DNA of 8,809 nt from an uncultured Clostridia bacterium (GTDB taxonomy: Bacteria; Bacillota_A; Clostridia; Oscillospirales; Acutalibacteraceae): NCBI GenBank assembly GCA_937891215.1, contig CALAEU010000268.1:1-8809 (forward strand), written 5' to 3'. The position numbers and the translations under genes are program-made. Each line of letters starts with the position of its first letter. Position 1 is the stretch's first letter. This document shows positions 1 through 5,700 of this stretch, piece after piece. The notes beneath the pieces were generated by a model, which saw nothing but the letters and a program-made list of their open reading frames with translations, searched no databases and was not told where the DNA came from.

Positions 1-207
1 GAGCAATTTAAAAAACTGGAAGAGAAGAAGATACCGGAAGATATTGATTATGATACAATACCGAGTCTTCGGATTGAAGCGGTACAAAAATTGAAGTTAT
101 GTAGACCTATATCGATTGGACAGGCTTCCAGAATCTCCGGAGTATCTCCGGCAGATATTACAGTATTGCATGTATATCTGGAACAGAAAAAAATGCAGAA
201 AAAATAG
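1..207 (+). CDS. mnmG: MnmG (GidA) tRNA uridine-5-carboxymethylaminomethyl modification enzyme, C-terminal part
   Basis: The open frame enters from the window edge and ends at TAG (205-207), giving the last 68 residues. They contain the conserved MnmG C-terminal signature: an IPEDIDYD segment, then [12 protein letters not shown], then [19 protein letters not shown]. In the family, the FAD-dependent MnmG works with the GTPase MnmE to modify the wobble uridine (cmnm5U) of certain tRNAs, and this C-terminal helical domain contacts MnmE and tRNA. The FAD-binding N-terminal part lies outside the window. rsmG follows after 9 bases, the usual mnmE-mnmG-rsmG order in Firmicutes, so the two are very probably cotranscribed. 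Nothing is abnormal in the visible part. Confidence 0.94.
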   Translation, partial: EQFKKLEEKKIPEDIDYDTIPSLRIEAVQKLKLCRPISIGQASRISGVSPADITVLHVYLEQKKMQKK

Positions 208-216
208 GATATAGAT

Positions 217-753
217 ATGGAACAGAAATTAAATTATATAAAAGAAAAGATTGCAGATTTGCAGATTGAGATTCGGGATTCTCAGGCAATGCAGTTTTAT
301 CAGTATTATGAACTGCTGGTTGAATGGAATAGTTTTATGAATTTAACCGGCATAACGGATTTTGAGGAAGTTGTTCAGAAACATTTTGTAGACAGCTTAT
401 CCATGGTGCTGGTGCAGGATATAAAACAAATTCAAAATCTGATTGATGTAGGTACGGGAGCTGGATTTCCAGGGCTTCCTTTAAAAATTGCCTTTCCTTA
501 TATAAAAGTGACGCTTTTGGATTCTCTTAACAAGAGAATCCAGTTTCTGGATGAGGTCATTAGAAAAACTGGACTTCAGGATATTGAAACAATCCATGGA
601 AGAGCAGAAGATTTAGCTAGAGATAAGCGTTATCGTGAACAGTATGATTTATCGGTTTCACGTGCAGTTGCAAATCTTTCAACTTTAAGTGAATATTGTT
701 TGCCATTTGTAAAAAGATGTGGTTTAATTTCAGCACATAATCTATCTAAATAA
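217..753 (+). pseudogene. rsmG: RsmG (GidB) 16S rRNA m7G527 methyltransferase, C-terminally truncated
   Basis: RsmG uses S-adenosylmethionine to methylate N7 of G527 in 16S rRNA. The start is ATG 217, with AGGA at 206-209 overlapping the mnmG stop codon and 7 bases of spacing. Family motifs are intact up to residue 166: WNSFMNLTGI (37-46), HFVDSL (56-61), the SAM-binding loop DVGTGAGFPGLP (77-88), LLDSLNKRIQFLDEV (100-114), HGRAEDLA (127-134) and SRAVANLSTLSEYCLPFVK (148-166). After K166 the match is lost: the last 12 residues are unrelated, and the frame ends at 178 against a family length of roughly 235-240. The lost part holds the last strands and helix of the methyltransferase fold and the basic C-terminal tail, so the product is probably inactive. 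The sequence after base 714 is antisense to a GH35 gene, so truncation is by a join rather than a point mutation. The function call is firm. Whether the truncation exists in the organism is uncertain. Confidence 0.9.
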
Positions 754-1139
754 TTATCAAAATGAGTAATATATTCTTTGTTCATACAGCGAATTTCAAT
801 ATTTTCATCAGTCTGAATCCACCACGGTAAACCGCCGAACTCCCATTCTGAACAGATGTATGGACCTGGTCTTACAATGACCATCAAATCAAGTTTATCT
901 GCCATTTCAATAAATTTCGAAATATCTAAAATACCCGTAAAATCATACTCACCCTGCACCTTTTCGTGCATATTCCACGCGCAATAGGTTTCAACACAGT
1001 TACAACCCAATGCTTTTAATTTGAGTAAAATATCTTCCCAGGTGTCAGGCATATTTCTGAAATAATGCACCGCACCTGAAATTATTTTTATTGGTTTACC
1101 GTCTTTTAAAAATTCTTTTTTGGTTACTTCAAAGTTCAT
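630..1139 (-). pseudogene. Glycoside hydrolase family 35 beta-galactosidase, N-terminal fragment cut at the join
   Basis: The start is ATG at 1139, with AGGA at 1149-1152 and 9 bases of spacing. Residues 1-146 match the N-terminal part of the GH35 TIM barrel: FLKDGKPIKIISGAVHYFR (10-28), then KLKALGCNCVETYCAWNMHE (40-59), EYDFTGILDISKF (64-76) and RPGPYICSEWEFGGLPWW (90-107), ending at IKPHLFTNG (138-146). GH35 enzymes remove terminal beta-galactose from oligosaccharides. The homology stops near base 702, just before the acid/base glutamate (VENE motif). Both catalytic glutamates and hundreds of residues are therefore missing, and the product cannot be active. The remaining 23 residues down to base 630 are only the antisense of rsmG. 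No signal peptide is visible, so the parent enzyme was probably cytoplasmic. The fragment keeps its own promoter and ribosome binding site, which suggests an intact gene elsewhere or beyond a misjoin. Confidence 0.85.
702..714. other. Breakpoint: rsmG joined to the inside of a GH35 gene through a shared 13-base segment
   Basis: The 13 bases gccatttgtaaaa make sense in both genes. On the plus strand they give LPFVK of RsmG. On the minus strand they give FTNG of the GH35 consensus, where the family normally reads (T)NGG before the catalytic VENE motif. Left of 702 only RsmG homology continues, and right of 714 only GH35 homology continues. Base composition also shifts, from moderate to clearly A+T-rich. 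The segment limits come from my recall of the family consensus, so they may be off by a few bases. Confidence 0.7.
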
Positions 1140-1178
1140 AGTTTATGTTCCTGTCGTTTTAATTATTTTACTGCATTT

Positions 1179-1208
1179 AATATATCAAAAATGGTAATGA
1201 TAAGTCAA
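1179..1208 (-). promoter_or_regulatory. Sigma-A-like promoter of the GH35 gene
   Basis: Read on the minus strand, TTGACT (1208-1203) and TATATT (1184-1179) each match the housekeeping consensus at 5 of 6 positions and are 18 bases apart. Transcription would start near 1172, leaving a leader of about 33 bases that includes the AGGA ribosome binding site of the GH35 fragment. The -35 box abuts the repeat-rich segment that begins near 1211. The spacing is one base above the optimum, and no operator is obvious. Confidence 0.55.
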
Positions 1209-1225
1209 TAGGAGTTAGGAATTAG

Positions 1226-1253
1226 GAAACAGAAAACAGAAAACAGGAAACAG
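1226..1253. repeat. Four tandem copies of a 7-base unit
   Basis: The units are gaaacag, aaaacag, aaaacag and gaaacag, at 1226, 1233, 1240 and 1247. They differ only in the first base. They follow ggagttaggaattag (1211-1225), itself built from a near-repeated (g)(a)gttagga/attagga unit. Such short-period repeats are typical of small non-coding mobile or slipped-strand sequences between genes in gut Clostridia. No coding function is apparent. Confidence 0.75.
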
Positions 1254-1279
1254 TAGCAATCAGCTCCGTTTCCTGTTTT
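1240..1279. repeat. Perfect 12-bp inverted repeat between the immunity candidate and the GH35 gene
   Basis: The arms aaaacaggaaac (1240-1251) and gtttcctgtttt (1268-1279) are exact inverse complements around a 16-base loop, inside which agc/gct (1255-1257 and 1263-1265) can pair again. The hairpin starts 33 bases after the stop codon of the minus-strand gene above it. On that strand it is followed by ctgttttctgtttcc, which is T-rich but interrupted. It may act as a weak terminator for the rhs-immunity transcript. It could equally be the tip of a small palindromic repeat element. Confidence 0.65.
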
Positions 1280-1312
1280 AATTTATGCTTCTTATTTATT
1301 CACTATTACTTC

Positions 1313-2233
1313 TTACCTCAATCTGACGTCCTCTGATTGTCTCTTTGATTGTCTCTTTAATGAATCCACGGAAAACAAATACGAGCCAAATCCATTATAA
1401 CATATAAAAAAATTCGGGTTACTAGTCTGTTTCAGTATTGCTCTGTTTGCTATATCATACTCACCATGAACTTTATAAACACACTTTCCGTTCAGGTCAA
1501 AAATACCCGAATTAGCTGATTCGACCCAAAACAACTCAGATGTCAACCAGTGTGCTTTAGATATAGGCATTTTAGAAATTCTTGAAAATGTATTTTCTTT
1601 TAAATCGAACAGTAATAACTCTATTTCTTCGGATTTTTCTGCAAATTTTGTTAAAAGAACTTTAGAATCCACAATTTGTGACGCATGGAGATATGGAACA
1701 TTTCCTGAAATTACAATAGTGTCAACACACCTTTTTGTAACTTTATGCATTTTAATATTTTTGAAATAAAAATCAAAACAAATTAAATAAAGTGAATCAT
1801 TCCACCAAAAAGCTTCTCTCAGTGTTCTTTCGCTATCGGTGTCATTTAATATTTCTTCAAGTTTATTTGTCTTAAAGTTCCAAATTTGAAGTGAGAATTC
1901 CCCACCACCTCTACTATCAACAAATAAGATTTCATCTGTCGAAATAAAATTGGGAGCTAATGCATAATTAACTTTTAATATAGCAAAATTTTCTAAATCA
2001 GGCAAAGTTCTTACAATTAATTCTGTTTCGCCATTGGCAAGAAAAACACAAAAGTCATCTTTTTCTGATATAGCTTCAATTATGCTATAGTTTGAATTAA
2101 TCTTGAGCAGTTTATTTGATGTTAGAAAATCAAATAAAGTAACCTTTCTATCATTGGTAGTAATTAAATACTTTTCACTCTTTGATACATCAATGTTAAC
2201 ATTTTTATAGAAAAACAATTCTTTAATTTTCAT
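1313..2233 (-). CDS. Unrecognised protein coupled to the Rhs toxin; immunity protein candidate
   Basis: I do not recognise the family. The product is 306 residues, lacks a signal peptide or membrane segment, and is rich in short hydrophobic strands. Recurrent strand-turn units such as LQIWNFKTNKLEEI, LLLFDLKENTFSRI and GIFDLNGKCVYKV resemble the blades of a WD40-like beta-propeller; the fold is an inference. The ATG at 2233 is preferred because it overlaps the Rhs stop codon as ATGA and has AAAGGGA (2244-2250) 10 bases upstream. A TTG at 2257 would add 8 residues but has no better ribosome binding site. A small cytoplasmic protein coupled directly behind the nuclease tip of a polymorphic toxin is normally its immunity protein, so this would be the counterpart of WapI. 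The last residues (KRQSKRQS and a basic tail) come from a 12-base tandem duplication beside a repeat-rich region, so the original C-terminus may have been altered. Confidence 0.7.
   Translation of the reverse strand: MKIKELFFYKNVNIDVSKSEKYLITTNDRKVTLFDFLTSNKLLKINSNYSIIEAISEKDDFCVFLANGETELIVRTLPDLENFAILKVNYALAPNFISTDEILFVDSRGGGEFSLQIWNFKTNKLEEILNDTDSERTLREAFWWNDSLYLICFDFYFKNIKMHKVTKRCVDTIVISGNVPYLHASQIVDSKVLLTKFAEKSEEIELLLFDLKENTFSRISKMPISKAHWLTSELFWVESANSGIFDLNGKCVYKVHGEYDIANRAILKQTSNPNFFICYNGFGSYLFSVDSLKRQSKRQSEDVRLR
1334..1357. repeat. 12-base tandem duplication at the end of the immunity candidate gene
   Basis: The sequence tgattgtctctt occurs twice in direct succession (1334-1345 and 1346-1357). 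It is in frame, producing KRQSKRQS just before the stop codon at 1313-1315. The copies are exact, so the duplication is probably recent. It lies next to the other short repeats at 1211-1279. Confidence 0.8.
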
Positions 2234-2790
2234 GAAAGTAACATCCCTTTTATACAAGTTAATGCTAATACAACATTTATTCGTCTACTTATTTTATCAT
2301 CACCTTTTCCTTCAGCTTCCGCTAAATATGTATACACCGCCTTGTGATATAATTTCGTGTGAATATACCAATGAACTTCACGATTCATTGTAACAAGATT
2401 TTCTTCACTATTTATACCAATTTCATTTCGAGCTAATAGTATTCTGGAATCTGCAGCAGCAGGTGCTCTTTTTGCAACAATGTGGTGTCTGTTTGTTTTA
2501 TCAGATCTACCACCTTCTCTTGCATCAGCTTTTTCTTTAGCAAGTGCAATTTGTTCTTCTAAAGTTGTGGGAACATCAACACCTAATTTGTGGTTAATTT
2601 CACTTATGACCTTATCTAAAACATCTGTAACAAGAGGTATAAGTACTTCTAAAATAGAATCAATAGCTCCTATTAAAAAAGAAAATAAATAATAAAGAAT
2701 TACAACAGCAAAAACCCCAAAAATCAGAACACCTGTACTACCATTCTCTCCACTATAACCTCCATTATAGTAACCTGACGTTGTTGAATT
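2230..2790 (-). other. C-terminal toxin tip of the Rhs protein: transmembrane-like helix plus AHH/HNH-Endo VII nuclease
   Basis: This is the variable region after the Rhs core (residues 1785-1970). A Gly/Tyr/Ser linker leads to a hydrophobic segment at 1804-1827, an amphipathic helix with acidic residues (about 1828-1850) and a charged helix ending in EGG. The last ~90 residues fit the AHH family of HNH/Endo VII nucleases: RHHIVAK with the metal/catalytic His pair H1886-H1887, then an Ala-rich turn, GINSEENLV (usual family form GI-x-I/N-x2-x-NLV), and H1924-x3-H1928 followed by LYHKAVYTYL. Established polymorphic toxins with this domain are predicted DNases. The key histidines are all present, so the tip is expected to be active. 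Confidence 0.82.
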
Positions 2791-5700
2791 CTTACCATTA
2801 AAATCTAAATATCTTAATGGATTATTATTTCCGTAAACGAATATATTAGCACCATGTATTGTACCTTTAGTTGTTTTAAGAATATCTGTGGTATCAGCAT
2901 TTAAAAATCTACCATAAGCAGGGTTATAGTAACGACTTTGAAGATAATAAAGCCCTGTAGTTATATCGTAGTTATAGCCTCTATAAGTAATAGGTGTAAA
3001 CATTACTGCAACAATAGCAGCTAAAATTTCTGATGCGGTTTGACCATGTGCTTTTGCAGAAACAGCCCCCCACGCATCGTAATTGTAAGTTACCATTGCT
3101 TCGCCATTGTCATTATAAACAGTAACTATATCACCAAATACATTCTTTCCAAAATAAAATGTAGCTTGTTCATTTTCTTCAAGATTGTAGTAGGTGTAAC
3201 CTATGGTTTCACCCGTATCATCGAAAAGCATTTTTATATTTTGTTCTATTACGCCATCTGAATTTTCATTAGAGTAAGCAGAAAGCTTACCATCACGCCA
3301 TATATAGTTTACAGCACCATCAAATGCATTTGTCTGGCTATTGTATCTCTCGGTTCTGGTACGCAAACCTTCTGAATCATAAATATACTTATGTATTGTA
3401 CCATCTATGGTAACGCTTTCAAGTTGTCTACCATTCCAAGTAAGTGTACCGTTATCCGCACTACCATCAATAACATCTTGTTTAACATAATTAAGTGGGT
3501 TACCCATTTCGTCATAGGTAATAGCTTCGCCATTAAAATTTACAAGTTTGTCTTTCCAAACACTATCGTAAGAATAACTTACTGTATCAGTCGGTGTGAG
3601 TTCTGACAAATCATCTTCTGTAAACACATATTCTTCTTTAGAAACAAGATTTCCACCTACATCATACATGAAAACATAAGTTTTTTCAAGTGTCTTGTTA
3701 TTTTCTCTTATAAGCTGACTTGCTGTATCATATTCATAACTACAAACAGTCGTTTCTTCCAACAAACTTCCATCATCATCAAACTCTTTGAAATATATTC
3801 TTGTAATATTTCCAATATCATCATATTCATAGAAATATTCTATTTCTTCAAAAACCTCTGTTAAAAGTTCCCCTTCAACCTCGGCACACAGACCGACTGT
3901 AGATTTATAACTGTCAACAAGTGTAGTTGTCTGGTTATTTGCCAAATCTTTATATTTATATTCAGAATTGAAGAACATATCAACATTCAATCCATCTTCT
4001 TCCTGTGAATAGAATGTTCTTGTATTTTTATTGAGAATTCTACCAAAGTAATCTGTTTCAGAAGAGAAGTTATACTCTTTTAAATATGTTGATAATGTTG
4101 CGGTATTTTTAGAACCACCTGTTTCACTGTTATAAACAGAATTAACTTTACTAGTAGTATAACCCACACCGCCATAATTTTCACGGATTTCACCAGAATC
4201 TGTAACGGTATATAAACTATAAGTGTAGGCGATTGTTTCACAATCATCTCTTAATTTAGACAATGCTATTGTATTCCCATTATAGTCAGTTTGGTTTTTT
4301 CCTACTAAATCTTTTATAGATTTAATTGAACCCTCTTCATAAACATACACATAATGACTTGTTATAGTACCATTTTCTTTACAAGATTTAATGGTTGAAA
4401 TGTTTCCGTCTGTTGTAAAGGTATATTCGGTATAGTCACCATTACCATAAGTTATTTTATTTACACGGTTTCTGTTTTCGTTGCTATCGTAATTATATGA
4501 AACAAGTGGTTGATTACCGACTTTAACAGATGTTACATTTCCCCATACATCATATTCGTAATTATATGAAAAACCATTATGAGTTATGCTTTTCACTCTG
4601 TCGTTTTCATAGGTGTAATTGGTTTGCGTTGTTAGATTATCATTTAAACTTGAAACTGTTTGTGAGACACTTGCAAGCTCACCAATTGCATTATAATTAT
4701 ATAATACATTACCACCATTTCCATCAATTTCTCTTGTTAATAATCCCGTGTTACGATTGTAAACATATCTTGTAGTATTACCGTTTATATCAGTTTGATT
4801 ATTTGGAAATCCAGAACCGTTTGTACTTGAAAAGCTCATTGACTTTTCACCATCTGAAATGGAAACTGATGCTCCGCTAACAGAATAAGAATACTCAAAG
4901 CCACGGTTACACGATGTTTTTGTACAATTATCACTACAAGCCCTACATTCACAATTAAGCTCCATACAACCAGGACAAGTGCATTTATCATTGTCATTTT
5001 CAGTATCAGATGTTCCACCCGAAGCTGAACCACTGCCTGTTGTTGCAGTTGCTTTGTATGTATTTATCAATTTAACATCATCAAAGTAAGCAACACCATT
5101 CTGGTCTAAATAATAAATAGTTACTCTTATTTTATTATATGCTTCATCAACATAAAAACTATATCCCTGTGTCTGCCAATTATCATTCATTGTATTGACT
5201 TCAAGCATTTTAACACTATTCCATTTTGTTACACCATCAATAGTGTGTTCAGTTTCAATTAACACAGAACACAATCTTAATGCACTTTCTATATATGATG
5301 AATTTGATTGTTTCGCATTAAACTCAAAATAATATTCATCTCCTGAATTTCCGTCAGAAACATCTATAGTTTGACTTGCATATAAAAGTGGACCATAATC
5401 ACTATTAAATTTTAACGCGTTTTTATTTGTCTTATTACTTTGTACGTCTGTATCAGTCACTCTTGTAACACCAGATACAACATTCCAGTTGTTTGTACCA
5501 TTATCAAAGCTACCATTTTGAATAAGGTTAGCATTTTCATAAACTGGAACTGACAAAGTTGTATTATACAATCTACTCGAAATTTCACCCATCGAGTTAT
5601 TATTTTCGCTATAAACCCTTGGAACAATGTTTGTACCCTCAGTTTCACAAATTACTCGTCCGTAAGCATCGAACTGTTTTTTAATTTGTTTATTATTTTT

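Noticed and set aside
630..702. Last 23 codons of the minus-strand GH35 frame as part of a beta-galactosidase
   Set aside because: They are the antisense of well-conserved RsmG sequence and show no GH35 similarity; the frame is open by chance after the join.
1226..1279. CRISPR array
   Set aside because: The repeats are 7 bases long without spacers; no CRISPR-like repeat-spacer structure or cas gene is present anywhere in the window.
2234..2257. TTG 2257 as start of the immunity candidate, adding MYKRDVTF
   Set aside because: The purine ribosome site AAAGGGA would fall inside the coding part; ATG 2233 has good spacing and the ATGA overlap with the rhs stop.
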